Shown here piece after piece: positions 22,758-34,739 of a DNA stretch of 64,000 nt (its first letter is position 1; every line of letters starts with the position of its first letter). The translations under genes were made by a program, and so were the position numbers. A model generated the notes under the pieces. That model ran no database searches and was not told the origin of the DNA. It saw only the letters and a program-made list of their open reading frames with translations. Origin of the DNA: Chalara sp. BL73. Lineage: Eukaryota > Ascomycota > Leotiomycetes > Helotiales. The stretch lies in NCBI GenBank assembly GCA_918026815.1, contig CAKJVC010000033.1:124001-188000 (forward strand). Reading direction: 5' to 3'.

Positions 22758-25700
22758 CTAATCTGTCACGGAATTCTCGGGCGCTTCTGTGTGTATATGA
22801 AGTCCGTTAGGCAGCTTCGTGGCGCCCTCCACAGGACTTTGTCCGTCAAGAGACTTAGATTTGTCGGAATGTGGAGGCGTGATTCCGATCCTTCGTAAGT
22901 GTTGCTGTGTGATGTCTCTAGCTTGGTTCATGGCTTGATGACCCTGTTGACTGTATTGCTATAAATTGAAAATTAGCCTTCAAATTATGACATTTCAGGT
23001 TGGAAAGCTAGTCTAGACTTGTACACTTACTGGCAAGAGGTGGAAAAGACCCTGTTGCCGTGCCAGGGGCAGATAATCAGGCTCATGAGGATAGACTTCT
23101 TGTAAGCCGTTGCGGCGCGGTACTCTGCGCTCGGGGAATGGTGTAGAGCTTATTCTTGAACGAGGGACTTGGCCACGACGGGTCAACTCTCCGTTATTGT
23201 AATAGTCTGGTTGTGGAGGAAATGAGTGAGAAGTATCCCGATCTGGATCCTGTAAATATTTCCCTGGCAGTGGTGGCCATTGGAAATTCTCAACAAGCTC
23301 TCGATAGTTGACCGTCATTTCTATATCGCGTAGGTGCGGAAAGCTTGGCACAACATACATAAATTCAGAGACCTGTGATATGTTAGCTTTATGCCACAGG
23401 ATCACCCAAGCAGCTCGAATTTACCTTCACAAAGAACAGGTCAAGGTCCAGAAACAGTTGGTGGCAGTGTTTAACTGTTTGATCAATGCCCGCGATAGAC
23501 AGAACCTGCTTCTGCAGCTCCCACAAACGATCATCACGAAGCATGTACATTCCATTATCAACTCTCCAGACATGCTCCTTGCCAGCTAGACTTAGTGGAA
23601 TTCGATCCCAAGCAGTGTCTGAGTGAAATTAGTACACGACCCATAGTGGCTTCTAAAAAGCTTACATCTAGATAATTGAAGATCCTTTTCTCCAAGTAGC
23701 AATGCGACTTGAGTATTCAACATCCATCGCTCACGACCATCAGGATTACCAGTTGCTTCTTCCTTGATAGTGTCATAACGGAATCCTGGAAATGATCGAA
23801 ATAGCTTGGCAACTCGAGGATTTTTCGGATCATCTGTCATATCTAGCCAGCGTAATAATAAAGGCAACTTTGCTAGTCTCTGAGCCTCTTTTTCTCTCTC
23901 TAGCCGTTGTCGTTCTGCGCGGCGCATTTCCTGCTCCGCTGCGCGGCGGGCGGCTTGCTCCTCAAGCTTACGCTTCTCTTGTTCACGAAGTTGAGCTTTC
24001 AACTGTTCTTGTTCCCGACGGTGAGCTTCGGCATCCTCCTGAATCTGGCGTTCTCTTCGCTCCTTCTCCTCTATCTCTCGTTTCAACAGTTCCTCGCGAG
24101 CCGCTTTTTCCCGAGCCATGCGCTCCAGTTCCGCTTGTTCTGCTCGTCTGGTCTCTTCTAGGCTTTCCAGTTCAAGCTTGGCTGCTTTCTCGGCTTTCTC
24201 CTTGGCTTCTAGCTCTGCTTGCTCACGACGAGCCTGTGCCACTTGTTCCTCGCGCTCTCGGGACCGAAGATCTTGTCCTTTTTCCCCATCGATGCTCGAA
24301 TTTCTTGATCGTACAGGAGATTCAACCCGAGTTTGCTTCGAGCTACTGGTACTTTCTTTGTCCTTTACTTGTAAGATATCCTTTGCACGACCCTTTTGTT
24401 CTAGGTTTGTCCCAGATGTAGATTTGCTATAATGATCTGGAGACGATCCTCTTGAGTTCTCTGTCTTGGCCTTTGGCCTCGAGTCCCCTTCCAGCTTTCT
24501 TTTCTTTTGTGGACTTCCGCTGGCTTCATTACTGGCAATACCTTCCTGAATGATAGAACGTGGTGGTGTTTCGCTTTTACGTGGCCGTTTTACCGGACTC
24601 TCCCCCCGGATTGCTGAAAGTCTGTCTTTAGAATCGTCCCTCTTCAGAGAGCTAGGCTTACTCCTGTCGTGAGCTTGCTTCTCTGCAACCACTTCGCTGC
24701 CTTTGGGTGCGGGTAGTTTAGAAGGTCGTGGCATGACTGGGCTTTTCTCTTTGATAATCTTGTCCGAAGTACTTTCTGTGTCGCGCCGGTTGATGGATAC
24801 ACTAGACGCAGTCGAAGCAACACTAGTACGTCTCTGCTTTTCTAGCTCCCGCTCTCCTCGAGACACAAGCTTCCTTCTTGGCTTGGCTGTAGCTTCATTC
24901 TCAGAAGTGGCAACACGCTCCAACTCCGACTTCTTAACCTGCGATTTCTGTTTGACGCTGGTGGGAGGAGTTGTCTCGTGATCTGATTCAGCACCTATAC
25001 TTTCGTCTTTCCTTGGTCTACCTGGTCCTCTTTTCACATTATTGTGGTTGTCTTTAGACTGGCTGGTAGCCAAAACATTTCTTTGGTGTTTATTGGAGTC
25101 GGCATCTTTGATTACGGGACCGCTCGTAGATCGTTTGTGGGAACGGGAATTTTGTGGATCGTCTTTTCTGGCGATACGTTTGGCATCACGGTCAATCTCG
25201 CGACCATTCCGTCGAGCTGCCGGAGACTGAGGTTTCCCTGTGAAAGAACCTCGGTTTTTGGTGTATTTTTCGTAAGCATCTTTGAGCAGTGCTTCCTCCT
25301 CTTTCCACATCGGCCCAGCTCGTTTCTTTGCGATCTCATGATAGGTATCGCCATATATACTGCGAGTTGGATCGAAGTTTTCATGATTTAGGAAAAGCTT
25401 TATGACCTCCAGGTTCTGCCTGCCAATAGCAGCAAGCATGGGGGTCGCGCTTTCTGGTGGCTGATCGCCAACAGGCTCAGGATCGGGATTGAATTGTCCA
25501 CACGCAAAACATACTGATATTACTGTATCATGCCCTGCTTTCGCAGCTATTATCAGCGACCGAGCATCATCTAGGTTGCCATTGTGAACATCTAAAATTG
25601 TAGCGACTCTTCCGCTGTCACCCTCCGCAGCGGCATTTCTGAGTTCTGTTTTGTTCATTGGCTGATACAATAACGTGTCGCTTGTTTTCATGGCCCGTGT

Positions 25701-27429
25701 AGAAGCATTCCTCCGGCTAGTAATGCTTGCTTCTTTCGCCTATAATAATGTTGGTCAGTAAACGTCTTCTAAATAATTCTAAGAACTATTGAGATACAGG
25801 CGTCGTAAAAGCGCCCAAGACCCAAGTTCTTGATTCTAGTTGACCTACCTCGTAAGCCTGAATTGGCGGCGTATTCTGAGGGCTGCCTTTTACACGGGAC
25901 GTACGATTGTCAACATCGAGCAGTTGATCATCGCCAGAAGACCGTCGACCGTTCGTTCTTTGTGTCGCTGCTAGAATGGCTTCTCTCATTTCTTCAGTGA
26001 CGTCCGTATCATCCTCAACCAAATTATAAGGATCCTCTCCTTTGCCATTAGTTTTCCTAGGATTTGCACCAGCATCGAGAAGTAACTTAACCACATCAAG
26101 ATGGCCATTGTCAATTGCATCATGTAGAGGAGTGTCCCTCATTATATTAATAGGGTCCACTACACAGCCCGCATCCAGCAGATACTTGACGATATCTGCG
26201 TATCCAGCAATACTAGCGTAATGTAGAGGGGTGTTTTGAGCATAGTCTCCTTCGTCTAAATCTTCTGGTCGATCTTCCAGGCGTTGCTTCACAATTTCCA
26301 GTTTGCCGGAGGCGCAGGCCCTCGCCACAAAAGTCTGGCCTGAAGAATTGACATTCTTCTTATGTGGTGGCATTTTTGCAGGCGAGATGACCGACTCTCC
26401 GGTTGTAGGGGCCGCAAGGTGTCGCAATCGTGAACTACGAGGGTGCGATGCACCACTTGCAGAAGAGTCATCAGATTGATACTCCGTCGACTGCAGAGGC
26501 GCTGGGATGCGCTTCTTCTTGTTACCAAAAGATGGCATTTGAGTAGAGGTACTACGCCTATGGCTTCGTGCTGGCGGTGAAACTGATCTTGTACGCTTTC
26601 GAGAACTCACTAGGCCACCTTTCACCGAAGGCTGCACCTTGCCTCGTTTTGGATCGGCTCCAGAACTTCGATGTCTATTATACCTCCGACCTTCATCTTC
26701 ATCTCCAGATCCGGAACGACCCTGCTTCTTGCGAGAAAAACCACGTTCAACTGACGTGGCTTTATCCCGGCTAGAAGCACGCGGTGAAGGAGACCTTGAA
26801 AGCTCAGAGTCTGAACCTGCGGGCCTTGACGACAACGACCTCATGGATCCTATCGGGGACGATGGCGAGGGAATGGATAGTGACGACGAGTCATTGTTCT
26901 TGGTATTATTCTCTTCAGATTGCCCGTCATGTGTAAGCGGCGAATCATTGTTATGGGAGCCTTCGCCATTTTCGGGACGTTTCCTCTTTCCTAAGCTCGA
27001 GGAAGTCGCAGAGTCGGCCTCGTGTCTCCTCTTTTGATACCTATATTCATTCGTCTTCACTCGTTCCGATACCTTCTCTCCCTTTTCGGCCGAGTCCTTA
27101 GGAGATGGTGAGTCTACCATGCGTATGTCCATACCCTCATCTTCGCTCTTAGCTTCATGCTTGATAGATTTCCTAATTTTCGATGGTGAATGTCCATCCA
27201 TACCAGGCAATACAATAGTCTCAGCTTCCGAGTCGCTCTTTGGTTCAGCAGTGTCCATGGCATCGTCAAAACTGATCGCAGAGTGTCTCTGTAAAAGTGG
27301 AGGGGATGACTTGATGCCATTAGGAGTGCTCGCGGCGGTGGTTGTCGTCGGCTCCGTCACGCTTGCGGAAGTATCTGGCAAAGTCGCGGGCTTTGAGATA
27401 ACAGCTTCGCCTTTAGGTGAGGCATCCAT
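22758..27429 (-). CDS. HOS4: Hos4-like ankyrin-repeat protein (Set3 histone deacetylase complex type)
   Basis: Five exons: 25849..27429, 23666..25739, 23425..23618, 23031..23372 and 22758..22958. They give 1463 aa if the first in-frame ATG (27429) is the start. The frame stays open to 27555, but only from TTG and just after a stop, so an upstream non-coding or coding exon is possible. Order: a long disordered Ser/Lys/Arg-rich N-terminus with RS-like and basic motifs; ankyrin repeats at about 370-460 (NTPLHYASIAGYADIVKYLL, DTPLHDAIDNGHLDVVKLLL); a second diverged ankyrin block at about 545-670; a charged linker; a coiled coil at about 1010-1165; and a conserved C-terminal domain (LEGxWMLNTQVALLLGEK region; FFVKVSEFMYVVPSFPHLRD). 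Yeast Hos4 has two ankyrin blocks and belongs to the Set3 complex. Complex membership here is inferred. Confidence 0.85.
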
Positions 27430-28234
27430 AGCATCTAGCCTGAGGGTCGCTGTATCCTGCACATCATCCTGGGCCAGTTTGCTGGTAGACACCTTGGCTG
27501 TGCCTTCTATGAAGGACAAGGAGGTCCCAAGTCCTTTTGGTGGCGGAACTTGCAATGGATCTTAACTGACTCGACCCGACTCGACTCGTAGTAGCTTGTC
27601 GCACAGATGAGCCGCGATTCCCTACGGAGGATCGAGGTATAGGATGAAGCGCGAGCTGGTATTCTACAAAGCAAGATGCGGTGAATTTATTAGCGTTTGT
27701 TGTAGAAATCGTGAGAGATGAATTCTCGTCTTTCGAGGTTGAAGCCTGGGCTGGGCGTGATGCTGTGATTGGACCGCTACATACGGTGACCTTATCTCGA
27801 CAGCCATGGTTGCGCAATAATTCAGAGTCCCTTTCTCCCTTTCCCATGAAATTACAGCAAAATGAAAAGGGGGTTCCAAGCCTTTTAAGTGATACGCCTC
27901 CATCCTACTGTTTTGAGGCCACGAACGGCGGATCGACAAAGTAAACAAAGAAACGAACAATGACGTTGGGCCTGGACCAACCGTATATTCCTCCCTTCCG
28001 AGCTTGACAGACACTTCATCCAGACGGCGGGCATCAGCTTGCGTGTGTTTGCTGGACTAGAACATCTCTTGACCGCCTTTGGGTCTGCCTTGATCCGAAC
28101 ACCACCCGAGATTCTAGTGAATGCTATGAGTCCACCCTATCACATAGCAATAACCTTCCTGGCTACGTGCACATGGACTCCAGCTGGCGCATTCTCTAAT
28201 TGCTATCACAACATTGCTTGAGAAACTAACAAAC
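27430..28234. promoter_or_regulatory. Divergent HOS4/ALKBH6 promoter region
   Basis: About 800 bp between divergent starts. It includes a small cluster of GACTCGAC-type repeats at about 27567-27590. The 5' end of the Hos4-like transcript must lie here, and a small upstream exon cannot be excluded. Confidence 0.45.
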
Positions 28235-29023
28235 ATGATTCCAGCTTCGCTTCATGAGAATAGAATCCCAGGTTTGCCACCGACCGCCTTCTACATTGCT
28301 GATTTCATATCTGTTGAGGAGGAGCATTTTCTTCTGCAGAAGGTAAGTCTAATGCCAACTCGACATTTCATTGGGAATTTTAGTGCTGATGCTCTAGAGA
28401 TTGCGACTGCTCCAAAACCTCGTTGGAAGCAACTCTCTAAACGACGCTTGCAGACATGGCCTTCTGACCTAGATAAAAACACTCTACTTGAATCTCCACT
28501 TCCACAATGGCTCGTTGAACCCATTATATCACGTCTTACTGCGATTTCAAGCTCAGTCGATGACGACAATCATATATTCGGAAACAGTCCCCATGGTGCC
28601 CCAAACCATGTCCTTGTAAACGAATATCTACCTGGGCAAGGGATCATGCCACATAAAGATGGACCAACTTATCACCCTGTTGTATGTACAGTCAGTCTTG
28701 GAGCAAGTCTGTGTCTAGATATTTATGGCAACAATAACGACGGATTACCAGAAGAAAAACCAAGATGGAAGATATTGCAGGAACCACGCAGCCTGCTCAT
28801 AAGCACAGGCGAGCTATACACGGATTACCTCCATGGCATATCACAATCCATGGACGATGTAGATTTGAATCCGAATACAGTTGCAAATTGGAAGCTTCTT
28901 CGGTCTACAGAAGAAATTACCAATGGTCGACTTGAGCGTCGAACACGAACAAGCCTGACATATCGAGATGTGATCAAGGTGTCGAAGTTAGGAGCTAAGT
29001 TCGCGATGTTTGGCAAGCGTTAA
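28235..29023 (+). CDS. ALKBH6-like 2-oxoglutarate/Fe(II) dioxygenase
   Basis: Two exons: 28235..28342 and 28400..29023, giving 243 aa. The 57 bp intron is stop-free and in frame; removing it joins FLLQK to [18 protein letters not shown], the family pattern. ATG 28235 is the start ([20 protein letters not shown]); the longer frame begins with TTG. Fe(II) ligands are the HKD triplet in [17 protein letters not shown] (about residues 130-147) and the distal His in YTDYLHGIS. 2-oxoglutarate binding is by the Arg-rich C-terminal strand [11 protein letters not shown]. AlkB family proteins demethylate nucleic acids; the substrate of ALKBH6 is poorly defined. Confidence 0.9.
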   Translation: MIPASLHENRIPGLPPTAFYIADFISVEEEHFLLQKVSLMPTRHFIGNFSADALEIATAPKPRWKQLSKRRLQTWPSDLDKNTLLESPLPQWLVEPIISRLTAISSSVDDDNHIFGNSPHGAPNHVLVNEYLPGQGIMPHKDGPTYHPVVCTVSLGASLCLDIYGNNNDGLPEEKPRWKILQEPRSLLISTGELYTDYLHGISQSMDDVDLNPNTVANWKLLRSTEEITNGRLERRTRTSLTYRDVIKVSKLGAKFAMFGKR

Positions 29024-29031
29024 AGGAAATT

Positions 29032-30002
29032 TTAATAAACATAAGGCACCATTCTCCATCGGCCTTTCAGAGTTTCTACCCCAAATTTTCCTTCATACCA
29101 CTTCTTAGTTGCATCAGCGGTTACCGCAAGATTCGACACCACAAACCCGAGCCCGGCCAACATAGTCTTATTGATCAAGCGACCTTCAGGAGCAGCTGTT
29201 ACGGCCATTGCAAGGTAAATGAGGCATTCACTTGTGTAATGGGGAGATAGCACCATTCTGAACATCCGAGACTGAGGCAGTGTGTACTTTCTCAGTCCCG
29301 CAAGGTATACGTGGCAAATATGTTGAGCAGAGGAAGCCGCTATGAAAATTGCAATGCCAATAATGCTTTTCATGGAGAGGGTTGAGAATTTCACGATATC
29401 TGTGGGTAGTTCCAATTTTTTCAGTGTGGCTGGAGACAGTTAGCCACGAATAGCTGCAGATGGGTAATTAGCTTACCGGCACCTTCGATCCATACAGAAA
29501 TACCTATAAAAATATAAAACAACATTCCAATGAGCCAAATTCCCATCCACATTTTGGATTGAGACGGTTTTGTGAGGACTATGCATTCGTATAGCCTCCT
29601 GATTCCTTGCACTGTCATAAGAGTCCAGGCTAGTAACACTTGTTGAACGCTGATTTCTGCACTTGGTGGCTGCGTATATGAAGCCATCAGTTTGAACAAT
29701 TTTCCATGTGTAGCCATCTGATATCCCCAAAACAGAGAAGACGCCACGGATACGACGTAGTAGTGCATGAACCATGTATGTGGTACTTGGACCGATGCAA
29801 CTAAACTGAGTGCTCTATCAAGATAGCCTTGTGATGAAACTGCATTTTCTGTCTCGGATGACAATGTGCTTCTTGATCCGTAGTTCATGATTCTTTGACG
29901 GAATACAGGTATCATAATCCCGCCCAGGTTGACGGCTGTACCAAGCGTGAAGAAGAGCCTACATATCATGGCTGGGTTCAGGCTTATGTTGGATAGAGCC
30001 AT
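29032..30002 (-). CDS. DFG10: Polyprenol reductase (Dfg10/SRD5A3 family)
   Basis: Two exons: 29477..30002 and 29032..29429, giving 307 aa. One 47 bp intron has donor GTAAGC. Several hydrophobic helices are spread over the whole length, with a C-terminal steroid 5-alpha-reductase domain containing SPHYTSECLIYLAMA and an ending KFGVETLKGRWRMVPYVY. Dfg10/SRD5A3 reduces polyprenol to dolichol in the ER membrane, supplying the lipid carrier for N-glycosylation. The N-terminus PAMICRLFFTLGTAVNLGGI is a plausible first membrane segment. Its stop codon is 8 bp from the stop of the convergent ALKBH6-like gene. Confidence 0.88.
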
Positions 30003-30327
30003 TTCTAGAGATAAATTTGAGGTAAAAATGAGGTTTTAGTGAAAAGGGGTATATAAAGGAGGGAAACACGGTGAAGAACTGAATTGGAGATGGCTTTAGC
30101 CTCGAGCTCCGGTTGTATGTTAGAAATACTTATTCTTTGACGCTCCAGAAAGTAACCTTGGTCAAGCTTGGGTGTGGATCCTACAGAGAAAAGCTTGCAT
30201 TCTTTATCAAAGGTCAGCCTGAGCACGCCAAGACTGGCCAGTTATGAGACACGCACATTGTTGTCCTATTGTTCCGGCGTGATTTGGAGTTAGCTATAAG
30301 TGGTGCTTGAAAGGATAAATAATATAC
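30003..30327. other. Upstream of polyprenol reductase gene
   Basis: 325 bp, probably the DFG10-like promoter. A TATATAAAGG-like box lies near 30048-30058 on the plus strand. No coding signal. Confidence 0.4.
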
Positions 30328-30970
30328 CTTTAATTGTAATGGGTATAACTCCATGGCATAGCTACCATTTTTGAATTGGGAGATGAGCTCATCGTGCGTC
30401 GAGAAGGGACCAGGAGGCGGTAAAGTAAGCCGTATCGTAACAAGCTGCGTCCCATACCGAAACGCTTGATTGTGTACCCGGCCATAGTAGCCAGGGAGAC
30501 GGGATAGAACGGAGCTGTCTGAACCGTTCCCCGATCTTTTACTGAGTTTGATCTTTTCGTCATTACTGAAGGTATTCCATTATTACATAGTAATAAGAAG
30601 GAATACCCGCACGAGTTAGGGTAGAACTCGAGGCTGTCGTAAGACGGAGAGGATCCCAACCCTGGTGGGTGTATGCGGCATATAGCTTTGGGATTCCAAC
30701 CTGACAATTCTGGCTCAGGAAAATAAGGCTCTCTGCTTCCTTTAAATCAAAATTAGCAGAAGATTAGAAGAATAGGGTCTGCACTCTACTCACTGTTTTG
30801 ACTGCAAGGCCTGGACCAAATTTAACGACAAAGACATCGCTAACCCGATACACGTAACCATCTATGGGAATGCGAGAACTGATGTCTTGTCTGTCCTGGC
30901 TGCCTTCTCGATATCTTCGATCGTCGGCAGGGGCGCAGGTAAAATTTCGGCAGGAGCATACCACGGTCAA
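30328..30970 (-). pseudogene. N-terminal half of an APH-type phosphotransferase/kinase, frameshifted
   Basis: Three frames on the minus strand must be combined to follow the family pattern. They are PAPLPTIEDIEKAARTDKTS (start region), then IPIDGYVYRVSDVFVVKFGP, then across a good 54 bp intron (30740..30793, donor GTGAGT) EAESLIFLSQNCQVGIPKLY and YYYVIMEYL. A change of frame then gives SNDEKIKLSKR, another gives GERFRQLRSIPSP, and another gives GYYGRVHNQAFRYGTQ up to a donor-like GTATAT at 30327. At least four frame changes and internal stops show decay. The catalytic half is missing on this strand but present inverted at 31330-31788. Confidence 0.75.
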
Positions 30971-31329
30971 GGGCCATTGTAGGTTTCTAGTGGTGGATGA
31001 AGGCTCAGCGTAATTCCTGACTCCTTGTCGGCTCTGTTCCCATGCCAGCGTCTGAGAACATCACGTTTCTTCGGAGCAGCTGTGTGCATGGTGCTATATC
31101 AAAAAGCGCGAACTGTAGTGAAGAGAAGATGGAGGGACATGGGAAGTACTTGTTTATACTTGCTGGCTGCAAAGGAATTTCGTATAAAGGCAATAGCCCT
31201 TAGGCCACTGAAAGGAAATAGAGGCATGCTTTCTGAAAACAGTAATGAATTGGACGGATGCAACAGAAAATATTGCATGGAAGCCAAGGATAGATTCGAC
31301 GCTACTCTTTCACGTCTTGAAAATGTGGT

Positions 31330-31788
31330 GTGGCCAAAGAACGCCAAATCATAGCTCAAGTTATATACGACGTTGTGGAACTTGACGGGGCACAAAGCAC
31401 GCTTGCAGGAGAATATGGTACTGTGGAGATCATCGTTCTGGAGAATCTTCGCAATGTGTTGGCAAATTGCGAGCATACTGAACCCAAGTTTATTCACTGT
31501 GATACTAAGTTTGACAACATTCTGCTCAAACCTATAGCACGTAATGAGAAAGGCGAAATAACGGACTATGACGTGGTGTTAATTGGTTGGGCTCGAGCTG
31601 GATGGTATCCAGCGTGGGCTGAGGCCGTGAATATTCTTTCAAGAGATAACTGGGAGCCGGATCCTCTTTTCCACCTACAGGTTTCTCATGGCTTCGAGCC
31701 ATTTCCTTACAAAGATGCAGTGGTTATGAAAATAATGCTTGGATACTTTTTTACATTTTTCTTGCATAGGGATGACATGGCTCTATAA
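31330..31788 (+). pseudogene. C-terminal catalytic half of an APH-type kinase, inverted relative to its N-half
   Basis: The open frame has the family order TEPKFIHCDTKFDNILLK, then TDYDVVLIGWARAGWYPAW, then a short C-terminus. Intact family members usually have HGDxxxxN in the catalytic loop and IDWExAGWYP as the metal-binding segment. Here the Gly is Cys, and the metal-binding Asp of the D-W-E motif is Gly (IGWA), so activity is unlikely. There is no start or N-lobe upstream on this strand; the N-lobe lies on the opposite strand at 30328-30970. I infer an inversion breaking one gene, or two independent relics. Confidence 0.65.
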
Positions 31789-33355
31789 TATGATTGCTGC
31801 TTTAAAGTTTGAAATATGCGATTCTACGCCTCTAAGCCAAACTCCATGTGAAAGTCAATGTGGTCTAATCTACAGCTTCCTGTTAAATCGCTTGCTCTTC
31901 AACATCTCTGGGCGAACTCTCTGCGACCTTTCTCTCATCGCTCGCCTCCATCATACATCACACTCTGTATTCCCCTACAAGAAGAGTTGAACGACGGTTC
32001 ATAACTGGGCGAGTACCTGCTGGATCCAGGCCAGGTGGCGTTGGCCCGGATTTCCTCCGGCGGGGATGATGGTCGAGAGACAAATGGTGCCAAAGCTAGC
32101 GATATCTCCAACCGCAATCCAGCCGTATTCGTGAACGACAAGTGGGGATCTTGTCTGGGTTTTGTAATTGATGCTATTAGCACCAATGTTGATCCAGAAA
32201 ACACTGCATCGAGCATAATTACCCAAGATATCAGAACCTTCCTCGAATGCATAATGCATGTCGCTCCTCGCTGATGCCGCAGAAGACTTCAAGCGTTCTA
32301 GCGAATTGGTAGGCATGGTTCTGAAGCCGTAGTTAAGTTTTAGTGATTGGGAGGTTAAATGGCGCTGCATCAGGAGCTGGTAATTCTATCGAACTTTCGA
32401 AGCTGCCACATGTGAAGGGTGTATTGAGAGGAAAGGGAACAGCGTTGTAGTATCCTTCCATTTTTCTTAAATGCGCAGAAGTTCGATCTAACAAATATGG
32501 CAGTTGCCACGAAAATTTGAAAAGTTGCGAAGAAGCAAGACATGCTCTCCTAGGTAAGACTAGCCAACTCTTCATCTTCGCTGGTGACAAATGAATCAAT
32601 TACCCAGGATTACAAGGCTGAAGTCTCCATATCGGTGCATAACAAGGAACCAAGAGAATCTAAAAAATGGTTTCAGTTGCTTTCGAAAGAAGTTATGCCA
32701 TGGCCACAACGCCATGTGATAAAATGGAAAGTGACAAAGAGTCAACCTATTCATCGCCGACTTATCATAAGTAGCATTGTCAGAGAACGACTGGGCGAAG
32801 CAACCAAGTGTCAGACAGCTCCTTCAGAACAAAGCAGCCCTTAGAGCCCACTCATGTTCTAGAGGTCCAGTCCAATCTGAATCTCTCAAAAACATGGGGA
32901 ATGAAGGAATTTGTGGACAAAGTGTGGGTAAAGATTGTGGATCGAGTTATTAACATTGCAAGTGGCAAAGAGCCTCATGTGGCTATGTGGCGCAGCTGAG
33001 TGGTCATGTGTAAAGCCGCATCCACACAAGAATATCGAACTTTTATTTTCCTTTACGTATAGGCGGGAAGAGGGGCAGTTTTCGCAGTGGTAGAGCCTGT
33101 TAAGCTTCGATGTTGCAAGCTACACGTTCATGGTGCCCCGGTACATACTAAACCTAATGGTCTAAGAAGCCTGGTGTTAAAAGTTAGCACAGTGACCTAT
33201 GCCCCTCATTCGAAAGCCTTCACAGAGTTGGCAACGGTAAATTTTGTTGCCACCCCACATTTCACTCCCCATTCAACAACTACTTGGGCTGCCATTTTCT
33301 ACGTCCTCAAAAAACAAACTCCCCAGAACTACCAGGCAAGCCACAGACTGCAATC
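31789..33355. other. Decayed intergenic region
   Basis: About 1.5 kb with short open frames on both strands (for example 32333..32599 minus and 32808..32999 plus) and no recognisable family. It lies beside the broken kinase and may hold further relics. The last part upstream of 33356 is probably the RBG1 promoter. Confidence 0.4.
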
Positions 33356-34739
33356 ATGTCGACCACAGTAGATAAGGTCGGTCATTGCTCCTTGCATAGA
33401 ATTATACTTGCTAACTACCCGCCATATAGATCAAGGACATTGAGGCCGAGATGGCCAAAACACAAAAGAATAAGGTAGGACACGTATACTCGCAACCTCT
33501 TGCAAGTCCATATTGATTCAGTTTAGGCTACTTCATTTCATTTGGGCATGCTTAAGGCAAAACTTGCCAAATTAAAAAGAGAGCTTTTGACTCCTACATC
33601 AAGCGGTGGCGGCGGGGGTTCTGGGTTCGATGTTGCTCGAACGGGTGTCGCCAGCGTGGGATTCATAGGCTTTCCATCAGTAGGCAAGAGTACTCTTATG
33701 AGCAGGCTTACCGGACAGCACTCGGAAGCCGCCGCATACGAGTTCACTACCTTGACTACAGTACCCGGTCAAGTATTATACAACGGCGCGAAGATACAAA
33801 TGCTAGATTTACCTGGTATCATCCAAGGTGCTAAAGATGGAAAGGGAAGAGGTCGACAAGTCATCGCAGTGGCAAAGACTTGCCATTTGATTTTTATTGT
33901 TCTCGACGTCAACAAACCCCTCACAGACAAAAAGATTATCGAGGCTGAATTGGAAGGATTTGGCATTCGAGTCAACAAGCAACCTCCGAACATCATATTC
34001 AGGAAAAAGGACAAGGGTGGGCTCAACGTCACGAATACTGTTCCTCTGACGCATATCGACCATGAGGAAATTGTTGCTGTCATGAAGGAGTACAAAATAG
34101 CATCTGCAGACATCGCTATTCGATGCGATGCCACCATTGATGATCTGATTGATGTGCTTGAGGCCAAGAGCCGAAGCTATATTCCAGTAATTTATGCTCT
34201 TAATAAAATTGATGCGATATCGATTGAAGAATTAGATCTGCTGTACAGAATCCCAAATGCCTGTCCAATCTCCTCTGAGCATGGGTGGAATATCGATGAA
34301 TTGATGGAGCAAATGTATAGCCGATCCTTTTCTATTATCGAAAGAAGGCCTGCTGACGATGAACGTTAGGTGGGAAAAGCTTAACCTTGTTCGTGTTTAT
34401 ACAAAGCCTAAGGGCAAGCTGCCTGATTATACTTCACCCGTCGTCCTGCGCTCCAACAAGTGTACTGTTGAAGACTTCGTAAGTTGTCCTTGCATATTAT
34501 CCTCATATCCTCAACTAACTCTGGAAGTGTAATGCCATCCATAAGACGATCGTGGATGACTTCCGTCAAGCCGTGGTTTTTGGCAAATCTGTCAAGCACC
34601 AACCCCAAAGAGTTGGCTTAAATCATGAATTGGCCGACGAGGATATCAGTGAGTTCTCGCTCTTCAGATTCACAACCTACAACTTCCCCAGTTTTACTCT
34701 AGCTACTAACAGAGCATAGTCACAATCATTAAAAAATAA
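33356..34739 (+). CDS. RBG1: DRG-family GTPase Rbg1/DRG1
   Basis: Six exons: 33356..33376, 33430..33474, 33527..34314, 34370..34478, 34528..34648 and 34720..34739, giving 367 aa, the usual size. Five introns of 49-71 bp. The two tiny first exons encode MSTTVDK and [15 protein letters not shown], and the join restores [20 protein letters not shown]. GTPase motifs: G1 [10 protein letters not shown]3 [10 protein letters not shown]4 NKID; a C-terminal TGS domain has [20 protein letters not shown] and [19 protein letters not shown]. The 20-base last exon gives TIIKK. DRG proteins associate with translating ribosomes, with Tma46/DFRP1-type partners. Confidence 0.96.

Noticed and set aside
32808..32999. 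Plus-strand frame (KTWGMKEFVDKVWVKIVDRV) faintly like the C-terminus of uracil-DNA glycosylase
   Set aside because: No active-site motifs (GQDPYH, HPSP) nearby and too short; resemblance is likely chance.
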